Shown here one piece after another: positions 32,319 to 39,584 of a stretch of 50,629 nucleotides of DNA (position 1 is the first letter of the stretch; every line of letters starts with the position of its first letter). The translations under genes were made by a program, and so were the position numbers. Origin of the DNA: a virus. A model generated the notes under the pieces. It searched no databases. It saw only the letters and a program-made list of their open reading frames with translations, and had not been told where the DNA came from. The stretch covers positions 1-50,629 of IMG/VR virus record IMGVR_UViG_3300045836_000169. One strand, given 5' to 3'.

Positions 32319-33350
32319 CTAGATGTACATGCCCGATGTCACGGCGTTCTTCAGGGTGATCTGCGCGGGGGCGAGACCCCCGGAGGCGCCGACGTTCGTC
32401 GAGTTGAACACGCCCTTGCCGCTGGCCTGCCAGCGCACCATCTTCTTGCTCATGTCGACCGGGACCGCCTTGAACGCGGCCTGCTGCATGTCGATCTGCA
32501 CGAGCGTGAGCGTCCCGGAGGAGCCGGTGGTGAACTGCGCCTGCAGCTGCGGCTGGGTGTTGTTGAGCATGTAGTTGTAGTACGTGTAGTCCTGTGCGAG
32601 GAACTGCAGGTCGAAGGTCACCGACAGGCCGCCGCGGGCGATCGAGAGCGGGTTCTGCTGCCCGTTGCCGGTGTACTCGTTCTCCAGCTCGCGGGTGAAG
32701 GTGAAGGTCGCCTTCTCCAGGTTCGTGACCGAGTTGGTGGGCACCGTGCCGCCGAGGGCGAGCGCCCCGACCCATGCCGCGTACGGCTTGATGGCGCTGG
32801 GCGCGGCGGTCGGGCGCGCGCCGAGGGTGATCGACTTCCAGCCCTGGCCCTTGCCGGACCACATCATCATCCCGGTCGCGAACTCCCACGTGAGCACCAG
32901 CTGGCTCATGCAGAAGTACGGGATCTGGATCGCGCCGGAGGTGGTGGGCGGGCCGAAGTAGTGGGTCCACGTGTGCGTGGTGCCCTGCCCGGTCGGCGCA
33001 CCGGAGGTCGGGTTGAGCAGGGAGATCACGTGCTGGAACGGGGCGGCGGTGCCGGTGGTGGTGATGTCCCCGAGCAGGTTGCCGGCCAGGTAGCCGAGCG
33101 TGTCCGGGTAGGCCGGGCCGCCCATCGCGGAGACGTCGCAGAACTGCACCAGCTGGATCTCGTTGAACGCGTCGTTGCCCATGACGCCGCGCGGGGCCTT
33201 GTCTTCGCCCCAGGCGAACTTGTCTTCCCACTTGAAGGTGTCCAGCGGCATCGTCGCGGTCATGTTCACCGGCGTGCCGGGGGCGCTGGGCGACTCCTTG
33301 GCGATGCCGTTGAACTGGCTGACGACCGGGTACACGACGGGAGCGGGCAT
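32319..33350 (-). CDS. Major tail tube protein
   Basis: 343 residues, beta-rich: FKWEDKFAWGEDKAPRG, LGYLAGNLLGDITTTGTA, FCMSQLVLTWEFATGMMMWSG, TFTFTRELENEYTGNG. Placed directly upstream of the chaperone, as the tube protein always is in siphoviruses. The size suggests one extra domain beyond the minimal tube fold. Confidence 0.85.
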   Translation of the reverse strand: MPAPVVYPVVSQFNGIAKESPSAPGTPVNMTATMPLDTFKWEDKFAWGEDKAPRGVMGNDAFNEIQLVQFCDVSAMGGPAYPDTLGYLAGNLLGDITTTGTAAPFQHVISLLNPTSGAPTGQGTTHTWTHYFGPPTTSGAIQIPYFCMSQLVLTWEFATGMMMWSGKGQGWKSITLGARPTAAPSAIKPYAAWVGALALGGTVPTNSVTNLEKATFTFTRELENEYTGNGQQNPLSIARGGLSVTFDLQFLAQDYTYYNYMLNNTQPQLQAQFTTGSSGTLTLVQIDMQQAAFKAVPVDMSKKMVRWQASGKGVFNSTNVGASGGLAPAQITLKNAVTSGMYI

Positions 33351-33353
33351 CGC

Positions 33354-33668
33354 CTACGCCTTCCCGGACGCCGCGGCGTCCTGCTCGGCGGCCTTGGCCG
33401 CGGCCTTCTGGTTGGCGGCGATCTGGTCCGGGTGGTTGTCCGGCAGCCGCGTGACCTTCTTCTTGCTGGGCTGCCAGCGGCCGTCTTCCGGGTCGTAGGG
33501 CAGCGGGCACACGTCGCCGAACTCGGCGGTCTGCGGCCCGGACCCGGGGAACAGGTACGTGTGCGGGGTCAGGTCGACGTACTCGTACACGCCCGCCGTC
33601 GAGGGCGCGGGCGGCTCGGGTGCCTGCTCGGGCGCTGCGGCGTCCGGCGGCGGTGACTGCGTGGCCAT
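33354..33668 (-). CDS. Small hypothetical protein before tail tube
   Basis: 104 residues from ATG 33668. The Pro/Ala-rich N-terminus is followed by GVYEYVDLTPHTYLFPGSG and a basic C-terminal helix (NQKAAAKAAEQDAAASGKA). Unknown; may be a tail-associated accessory. A hairpin lies just upstream. Confidence 0.7.
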   Translation of the reverse strand: MATQSPPPDAAAPEQAPEPPAPSTAGVYEYVDLTPHTYLFPGSGPQTAEFGDVCPLPYDPEDGRWQPSKKKVTRLPDNHPDQIAANQKAAAKAAEQDAAASGKA

Positions 33669-33697
33669 CTGCCTGCCTCTCGGGGCGTGAAAGGGAA

Positions 33698-33731
33698 CCA
33701 CCGGCCGCGCGGACCCGCGCACGACCGGTGG
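33698..33731. terminator. Two-part hairpin in the late operon
   Basis: CCACCGG/CCGGTGG (outer) and GCGCG/CGCGC (inner) form a hairpin between the tail-terminator-like gene and the next gene. No U tract, so it may be a processing or attenuation site. Confidence 0.4.
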
Positions 33732-33757
33732 GGACTGGGGGAAGGGGAGGCGACCGC

Positions 33758-34324
33758 TTAGGCGGTGATGACCTCGGTGGCGTGGAACTCGAGGACCGCG
33801 AAGTTGAAGACCTCGCCGCCGTCCTCGTCGCGCACGGGCATGTCCCCGGCGCTCATACGCAGGTCACCCTGGGCCTGCGCGCACTGCCAGATCGTGCCGC
33901 TGCCGTCCCCGGCGGGCTGTCCGGCGGGCGGGCTGACGGGGCCGGTGCCCGCGAGCGGGTCCGCGCGCAGGTACGCCTTGAGGGCTTCGACGGTGTCGTC
34001 CCAGCCGAGCACCCACTCGTCGCCCTGTAGCTGCGGGCTCTGCGTCCCGGTGGGCACCGCGTAGCGGGAGATCAGGATCAGGGCGACGGTGTACTCGACC
34101 ATCTTCTGACCCTGGATCGCCGGGTAGGCGTCGCGGTCCTCTTCGGCCAGCGCGATGTGCAGGTAGCCGAGGGTGCCCACGTTCTGGTCGGCCGCGGTGA
34201 GCCACCACTTGGTGGGGTCGAGGAACATCGGCTGCGCCAGGTAGCAGTGGTTGAACCCGGGCAGCGAGGCGAGGCCGTTGTTCAGGTAGGCGGCGATGGC
34301 CTTACGTACCGTGCCCTGGCTCAT
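33758..34324 (-). CDS. Tail terminator-like protein
   Basis: 188 residues from ATG 34324 (ATGA overlap). RKAIAAYLNNGLASLPGF, then GYLHIALAEEDRDAYPAIQG, EYTVALILISRYAV and DDTVEALKAYLRADP resemble the tail terminator/minor tail protein that caps the tail tube. Assigned from fold impression and position between connector and tail tube. Confidence 0.55.
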   Translation of the reverse strand: MSQGTVRKAIAAYLNNGLASLPGFNHCYLAQPMFLDPTKWWLTAADQNVGTLGYLHIALAEEDRDAYPAIQGQKMVEYTVALILISRYAVPTGTQSPQLQGDEWVLGWDDTVEALKAYLRADPLAGTGPVSPPAGQPAGDGSGTIWQCAQAQGDLRMSAGDMPVRDEDGGEVFNFAVLEFHATEVITA

Positions 34325-35235
34325 CGGGACCTCTTGAGGGTGAGCAGGTCGCGCACGGCCTGCTGGTAGTCCTCGTCGCCGTCGGGCTCGGTCTTCTGTG
34401 GCTTGGCGCGGGATGTGTTGACGGTGCGCCCGCTGATCGAGGGCATGGCGATCGCCTTGGTGCCCTTGGTTTTCGCGAGCCACTTGGCCAGGGCGATCAC
34501 GGACTGGCGCACGAACGGCGGCAGCGCGGAGACGGTGATCCCGGCGGCGTGGGCGTTGGCCAGTGGCGAGACCAGCGGCACGGTGGCAGCGCCGACGACG
34601 TAGGTCGGGGCGACCTGCGCGGCCTCGGTGTTCACGCCGTCGTACACGGTGAACGGCAGGCCGGGCACGAACCCGACGACCGACTTCGGCGTGATCGACT
34701 GTGCGTTGGCGAGCGTGCTCGCCGACAGCGTGGAGTGCGCCCAGCCGTTGACGTAGGTCACGTCGGCGAAGATCCGGCCCGGTCTCGCGTACGCGGCGGG
34801 GTTGGGGGAGAACTGGAAGCTGAGCGGCGGCGGGCACTGCACGGGGATGAGCGCGACGTTGCCCTCGAACCGGATCCCGGACAGGTCCGCCAGGGCGGTC
34901 ATGGTGTTCGCGGTGAACCCGGCCACCACGCTTGTGATCATGATGACGGGGCCGAACGGCAGCGGGACGTGGATCGTGCCGTCGCGCTGGACGCGGTAGG
35001 TGCGCGACTCCACGTCGAGCGTGGCCGCGAGCACCTTCTGGCAGATGCGGTCCGCTTCGCTGCTGGCGTTGGCCACCAGCCGGGCGAGCGCCTGCGCCTC
35101 CGTCAGGCTGCTGCCCGCGGGGATCAGCTGACTGGTGTCGACGCCGGTCGGCTCGGCGAGGAAGTCGGCCGCGGTGATGTACGGGGTGTAGGTGGCGTAT
35201 GAGGGTGCGATCGGGGCGATGACCGGGGTGACCAC
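34321..35235 (-). CDS. Head-tail connector protein
   Basis: 304 residues. Helical N-terminal YITAADFL and AQALARLVANASSEADRICQ, then a beta domain (SRTYRVQRDGTIHVPLPFGPVIMITSV), then FADVTYVNGW, fit the head-tail connector (gp6-like) family. The C-terminal extension with VRQSVIALAKWLAKTKGTKA is typical of actinophages. It bridges portal and tail. Confidence 0.75.
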   Translation of the reverse strand: MVTPVIAPIAPSYATYTPYITAADFLAEPTGVDTSQLIPAGSSLTEAQALARLVANASSEADRICQKVLAATLDVESRTYRVQRDGTIHVPLPFGPVIMITSVVAGFTANTMTALADLSGIRFEGNVALIPVQCPPPLSFQFSPNPAAYARPGRIFADVTYVNGWAHSTLSASTLANAQSITPKSVVGFVPGLPFTVYDGVNTEAAQVAPTYVVGAATVPLVSPLANAHAAGITVSALPPFVRQSVIALAKWLAKTKGTKAIAMPSISGRTVNTSRAKPQKTEPDGDEDYQQAVRDLLTLKRSR

Positions 35236-35244
35236 GGCGCCCCC

Positions 35245-35718
35245 TTACACGCTCGGGTACTTGTGGTAGTGGCGCACCTCGGGAAGGTGCTCGTGCTGCC
35301 GGTAGCCGCGGGCGCGCAGGTGGTCCAGAATCCGCACGTCCAGGCGACGCCAGTCCTTCGCGGGCAGGCCTCCGCTGCCGTCCTCGCCCACCGCGTCGAG
35401 CAGGTCAGGCTCGGCGGCCTTGAGCGCGGCGCTGAAGCGGGTACAGCCGAGGCAGACCAGCAGCTGACGGCCGATCGGGTACGGGAATCCGCACCACGGC
35501 TGCGGGCATGCGGCCAGTTCCTCGACGGCGCCGGCGCGGATGCCGATGTCCTGCTCGATCACCATCAGGTCGCCGCGCTGACGCCAGTGCTCGGCGAGCA
35601 GCCGCCAGTACGCGGCATCGTCCGCGGGGTCCAGGCGGACGCGCAGGTGTCCTGGCGCATGGGTATTCGCCAGGCGCGCGGTGACCGGATGCAGCCGCGT
35701 GTACGGCAGCAGGATCAC
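35245..35718 (-). CDS. Glycosyltransferase-like protein in head-tail module
   Basis: 157 residues. DLMVIEQDIGIRAGAVEELAACP followed by WCGFPYPIG and LGCTRFSAAL recalls GT-A-fold enzymes in actinophages, where an E-x-D motif binds the metal-nucleotide. It could decorate capsid or tail proteins with sugar. The domain is short and key residues are only partly identifiable. Confidence 0.45.
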   Translation of the reverse strand: MILLPYTRLHPVTARLANTHAPGHLRVRLDPADDAAYWRLLAEHWRQRGDLMVIEQDIGIRAGAVEELAACPQPWCGFPYPIGRQLLVCLGCTRFSAALKAAEPDLLDAVGEDGSGGLPAKDWRRLDVRILDHLRARGYRQHEHLPEVRHYHKYPSV

Positions 35719-36086
35719 TCGGCGGGCGGCTGGTCCGGCTTGGCCGCGGTCTTCTTGGCCGGCGCCTTGCGCGCGCCGGATGCCGCGGGCTTGGCCTTGG
35801 CTGCCGCCTCCAGTTCGTCGATCCGCACCTCGGCGCGCGCCAGCCGGTCGCGCAGTTCGGCGACGACGCCGGGCAGTACGTGCGGGTTGCGCAGCTCCTC
35901 GACGTGCGCCTGCCGCTGCGCGGCCTCGTGCGCCGACGGCTCGCGCCAGTGCGAGGCGTGCTGGGTGACCAGTTCACGGGCGAAGTCCAGTGGCAGCGTG
36001 GTGAACACGCCCTCGGCGTTCGCCTCGTGCATGTTTCCGTCGTGGTCCTGCACGCTGGTGGCGCCGGCCAGGTTGATGACGTGCAT
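35715..36086 (-). CDS. Hypothetical protein following capsid gene
   Basis: 123 residues. N-terminal MHVINLAGATSVQDHDGNMHE, then LPLDFARELVTQHASHWREP, a coiled coil (VVAELRDRLARAEVRIDELEAA) and a Lys/Ala/Pro-rich tail. Actinophages often encode such proteins between the major capsid and connector genes. ATGA overlap with the next gene. Confidence 0.7.
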   Translation of the reverse strand: MHVINLAGATSVQDHDGNMHEANAEGVFTTLPLDFARELVTQHASHWREPSAHEAAQRQAHVEELRNPHVLPGVVAELRDRLARAEVRIDELEAAAKAKPAASGARKAPAKKTAAKPDQPPAE

Positions 36087-36105
36087 GAGCGGGTCCTCTC
36101 GAAGC

Positions 36106-36142
36106 GCCGGACCCGGGCCGAGGGGAAGGGCCCGAGTCCGGC
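36106..36142 (-). terminator. Strong hairpin after major capsid gene
   Basis: GCCGGAC pairs with GTCCGGC and, inside, CGGGCC with GGCCCG. It lies just after the capsid stop; no U run. It may give partial termination or stabilise the 3' end of an abundant capsid mRNA. Confidence 0.5.
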
Positions 36143-36160
36143 ACGTATCGGCTACGGCGA

Positions 36161-37654
36161 TCAGGTCGCCTGGATGGACTGGATCACTCCGAACACCACG
36201 GGCGCCCGGTTGATCAGGGTCTCCACGGCGCGGGTCTCGCCGTCTTCACGCGGACCGCCGTGCGCCCTGTCCGAGCCGTACACGTAGTTGTACAGGTCGT
36301 CCAGGCAGCGCATCTCCAGCACGCGGGAGATGTTCGCGTTCGGGTAGGGCACGCTGTCGCGCTTGGCGATCAGCGTCCCGGGGGGCATGTTCGGGTAGAC
36401 CTTGATCGGGATCTGCTCGCCGGTGATCCGGTTGACGTACGAGCCGACCTTGCCGCCCGCGACGATCCGGCCACGGCCCGCGCCGTCGTCCATCGTCAGG
36501 TACGTGACCGCGCCCGGCGTGTTCAGCACGAGAGCCGACAGGGAGTTGGCCTCCTGGCTGGAGACCATGTACGCGCTCGGGCCGAGGTAGGTGGCGTTGT
36601 AGTACTGCTTGTTGAGGTTGTCGAGCTGCTGGATGCCGCCGCCCGACACGGTGAACTGCGAGCCGGCCGCGTCGATGATGGTCGCGCCGGAGTTGACGCC
36701 GGAGCCGTGCTGCACGATCACGCTGTTGTTCACGTAGTCGCCGGTCACGGTGGCCAGCAGGCCGTTGAACTCGTTCGTGCCCGCGCTGCCGTTGTCGGCT
36801 GCGGTGTTGATCGTCGGGACGGTGGTGGACAGGCCCGGCAGCGTGGTGGTCGGCGGGGTCTGGTTCGCGCCCGGCACGCTGGTCATCGTCACGGACGGGA
36901 TCGTGGTGGTCGTGTAGTAGAACCACGTGGTGCCGCCGTTGGTGGACTGGAACCAGTCGTAGGCGACCGCGCCGATGACGGACGGGACCGAGGCCGTCAC
37001 CGCGTGCGTGCCCGAGCCGACCGTGGAGGTCGTGATCAGGGCGCTGTTGGCGCGGCTGTTGCCGTTGCCCGCGCCGGTGCCGTCACCGTTGCAGTAGTAG
37101 TAGCCGGAGCCGGTGCGGGCGGCGACGCCCACGGTCAGCGCCGTGCTGTTGGCGATACTGCCGCCGGTGGTTGCGTCCGAGAGGGTCGGCGCGGCGGGCC
37201 GGGCGAGCGGGAAGTTCTGCCCGCCCATCCCCATCTTGTCCTCGCCGATCTTCCACTGGTTCATCGCGTTGTAGATCGCGATGGACTGGGCGTTGGCGTA
37301 GCCACGGGCCTTGGCGATCGCGTCGCGGGTGACGGTGTAGCCGATCGCCATCGGCTCGTACGCGGCCTGCACGAGGATCTGGGAGATGTTGGCCAGCGGG
37401 CCGGCGGCGTCGAACGCGACGGACGGCTTGGGCTGGCTGGAGTTGACGTTGAGCAGGACCTCCCACTGCGCGACGTCCGATCCCTGGTCGGGGCCGGTGC
37501 GCGGCAGTTCGTCCCGGAAGTCGGTCGGGACGGGGATCAGGCTGATCAGGTCGGAGAGGTCGACGCCCTTGATGCCGGTGGAGCTGGTGATACCAGAGGT
37601 CTGCGCCTTGGCGATGTTGAGCGTCTCGATCGTGATCTCGTCGAGCTCGGTCAT
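36161..37654 (-). CDS. Major capsid protein with inserted Ig-like domain
   Basis: 497 residues, HK97-fold candidate by position and by segments such as WEVLLNVNSSQPKPSVAFDAAG, LVQAAYEPMAIGYTVTRDAIAKARG and YMVSSQEANSLSALVLNTPG. Residues about 155-265 (PAAPTLSDATTGGSI ... AYDWFQSTNGGTTWFYYTTTT ... VTMTSVPGANQT) look like a fibronectin/Ig-type sandwich inserted into the capsid fold. The ATG at 37654 was chosen over the upstream frame. The gene is flanked by hairpins on both sides. Confidence 0.85.
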   Translation of the reverse strand: MTELDEITIETLNIAKAQTSGITSSTGIKGVDLSDLISLIPVPTDFRDELPRTGPDQGSDVAQWEVLLNVNSSQPKPSVAFDAAGPLANISQILVQAAYEPMAIGYTVTRDAIAKARGYANAQSIAIYNAMNQWKIGEDKMGMGGQNFPLARPAAPTLSDATTGGSIANSTALTVGVAARTGSGYYYCNGDGTGAGNGNSRANSALITTSTVGSGTHAVTASVPSVIGAVAYDWFQSTNGGTTWFYYTTTTIPSVTMTSVPGANQTPPTTTLPGLSTTVPTINTAADNGSAGTNEFNGLLATVTGDYVNNSVIVQHGSGVNSGATIIDAAGSQFTVSGGGIQQLDNLNKQYYNATYLGPSAYMVSSQEANSLSALVLNTPGAVTYLTMDDGAGRGRIVAGGKVGSYVNRITGEQIPIKVYPNMPPGTLIAKRDSVPYPNANISRVLEMRCLDDLYNYVYGSDRAHGGPREDGETRAVETLINRAPVVFGVIQSIQAT

Positions 37655-37683
37655 GCGGGGTGCCTGCCTTTCGTGGCATGACA

Positions 37684-37713
37684 AAGCCCCCGGGCATCAG
37701 CTCGCGGGGGCTT
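37684..37713 (-). terminator. Hairpin between scaffold and capsid genes
   Basis: AAGCCCCCG/CGGGGGCTT (9 bp, 12-base loop) followed on the minus strand by a short T run (CTTTGTC). It could trim transcription between scaffold and capsid. Confidence 0.5.
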
Positions 37714-37730
37714 GCGTGGAAAGGTGGTCC

Positions 37731-39182
37731 CTATGCGTTGCCGAAGCGTCCCTTGATGGCGGCGATCGCGACCTCGCGCTGCGCCTGCTCCTTCGCCGGC
37801 CCGTCGGGCAGGGCCGCGAGGGCCTTGCGGATAGGGTCGAACTCGGGGCTGCGCTCGAAGCCGTCGCCGCGGTGGGAGGGCGCGAGACCGGCCTCGCCGG
37901 TGGCGCCGTTCAGCAGCGGGGACCTGCGGTCGTCAGGCTGGGCCAACGCCTTCTCCACGCGCCCGGTCTGGCTCCCCATCTGCGTGGTCAGCTCACCGAG
38001 CTGCTTCACCACGGATGCCATGGCCTCACCGAACGGAGCGAGCTGGGCTGCTACCGCCTTCGCAACGTCGTCCGACGCCGCGGCGGGCGCCTGGACGGTC
38101 TCGGTGCCCGGGATCACCCGGGCGTCATCCGGTGCGGCCGCACCGGAAGCCTTCGCGGCCGCCGCCTTGGCGGCCTTCTTGAGCAGCGCGCGCCGGCCGA
38201 TCTCGGCCAGCTCCGCCTCGGTCAGCCCGAACGCGCCCTTGGCGACCTCGGTCGCCGCGGCGGTCTCGGTGCCGGTGGTGGTTGCGGCCTGCTCGCCCTC
38301 GCGCACGCCGGTGGTGTCCGTGTTCGTCACGGTGCTCTCCTGGGGTTGGGGTGCCGCGTGCGCGGCGGGAGTGGTGGTGGCCGCCTTGGCGACGGCACCG
38401 GATTCGGCGTGCTCGGCGACCGCTACGCCGCCGACGAGCTTCGCGGCCTGCATCAGGCAGTCGCGGGCGGCCTGCAGGTCGAACACGTCGCCGAGGTCGC
38501 CCATGTCCCCGGCGCCGACTTCGGCGCCTTCGCGGGCGGCGAACGCCTCGAGGCGGGGACACAGCGCGAGGATCGCCTGCACGATGCCGTCGGCGGTGGC
38601 GGCGTCCTGGCCTTCCCACGCCGGGGAGCCGGGCTCGGCGGCGCCGTCGGCCTTGGCGACCTCGACGCCGAAGTGGTTGGCCGCCGCGCGGATCTTCGGC
38701 ATGGCCTTCTCGCCGAACGGGGACTGCGGGGCCCGCGACAGGGCGTTGCGCACGTGCGCCGCGTCGTGCACCGGGAAGTGCCGCTTGGAGCGCGGGGTCG
38801 TCTTGCCCTGCTCGTCCTTGGTGCCGCCCGGTTCGATGTACGCGAACGCCGAGTCGGGCAGGTCGTTGACGTCCGCGGTCGAGAGGTCGGCCTTGGCGAC
38901 GACTTCCACGGCGCGCCGGTCGGCGGCTTCCTTCATCAGCTTCGCGATCGCGCTGGGGCTGCCTGTCATGGTGACGGTCTCGCGCTCCGGCGCGGCCTGC
39001 GCTTCGGCCTTCTCGACCTGTTCGCGCACGAACTGCGGGTCGAACAGCGCCGGTCCGCCCTCCGGTGCGGCCGACTTGGCGATCAGCCACGGCGTGCCGT
39101 TCGCCGCCTTGTCCACCTGGTCCATGCGGTGGATGTCCGGGTCCACCAGCTCGCTGAACGGTTCCTCGTCGGGCGTGGTCAT
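37731..39182 (-). CDS. Scaffold-like protein with DUF6582-like domain
   Basis: 483 residues. The N-terminal part has HRMDQVDKAANGTPWLIAKSA and, at about 115-180, FAYIEPGGTKDEQGK then RHFPVHDAAHVRNALSRAPQ, a DUF6582-like segment. A long Ala/Glu/Lys-rich helical C-terminus (about 300-470) is typical of scaffolds lying between protease and capsid genes. The ATG overlaps the protease stop (ATGA). Confidence 0.7.
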   Translation of the reverse strand: MTTPDEEPFSELVDPDIHRMDQVDKAANGTPWLIAKSAAPEGGPALFDPQFVREQVEKAEAQAAPERETVTMTGSPSAIAKLMKEAADRRAVEVVAKADLSTADVNDLPDSAFAYIEPGGTKDEQGKTTPRSKRHFPVHDAAHVRNALSRAPQSPFGEKAMPKIRAAANHFGVEVAKADGAAEPGSPAWEGQDAATADGIVQAILALCPRLEAFAAREGAEVGAGDMGDLGDVFDLQAARDCLMQAAKLVGGVAVAEHAESGAVAKAATTTPAAHAAPQPQESTVTNTDTTGVREGEQAATTTGTETAAATEVAKGAFGLTEAELAEIGRRALLKKAAKAAAAKASGAAAPDDARVIPGTETVQAPAAASDDVAKAVAAQLAPFGEAMASVVKQLGELTTQMGSQTGRVEKALAQPDDRRSPLLNGATGEAGLAPSHRGDGFERSPEFDPIRKALAALPDGPAKEQAQREVAIAAIKGRFGNA

Positions 39183-39571
39183 CCGCTGCTCCTGCGTGTG
39201 ATTCGGCGGGCGGTGCCTTGCGGGGACCAGCCGGTGACCTTGCCGGCCTTGTAGAGGCGCCAGGCCTGTTCGCTGAGGATCGCGCCCACGAGCCAGTCGC
39301 CTGCCTTCACGACCGCCACGGAGCCGTCTGGGGCCGTGACCGGCCAGTCCGGGCCGCGGTAGATGTAGGACTCGACGATGGTCGCTTCGCCCTCGGTGCC
39401 GTCCGCGTGGAACATCCCGCTGCGGGCGCCGTTGCGCATGAACGAGAAGGCGGCCTTCTCCAGCTGCTCCGGGGTGAAGTAGTCGCGGCCGCCGTCCTGT
39501 CCCTTGCGGATGCGCGGGTCCGGTCCGGCCTGGTAGGCGATGCCGAGGACGTAACGCTGTTCGTCCGCCAT
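39179..39571 (-). CDS. XkdF-like prohead protease
   Basis: 130 residues. GGRDYFTPEQLEKAAFSFMRNG, GMFHADGTEGEATIVESYIY and KAGDWLVGAILSEQAWRLY match the XkdF-type capsid protease, with a His in FHADG and a Ser in ESYIY as candidate catalytic residues. It would process scaffold and capsid in the prohead. Portal and scaffold genes flank it. Confidence 0.8.
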   Translation of the reverse strand: MADEQRYVLGIAYQAGPDPRIRKGQDGGRDYFTPEQLEKAAFSFMRNGARSGMFHADGTEGEATIVESYIYRGPDWPVTAPDGSVAVVKAGDWLVGAILSEQAWRLYKAGKVTGWSPQGTARRITRRSSG

Positions 39572-39584
39572 GCGGCCTCCCTGG

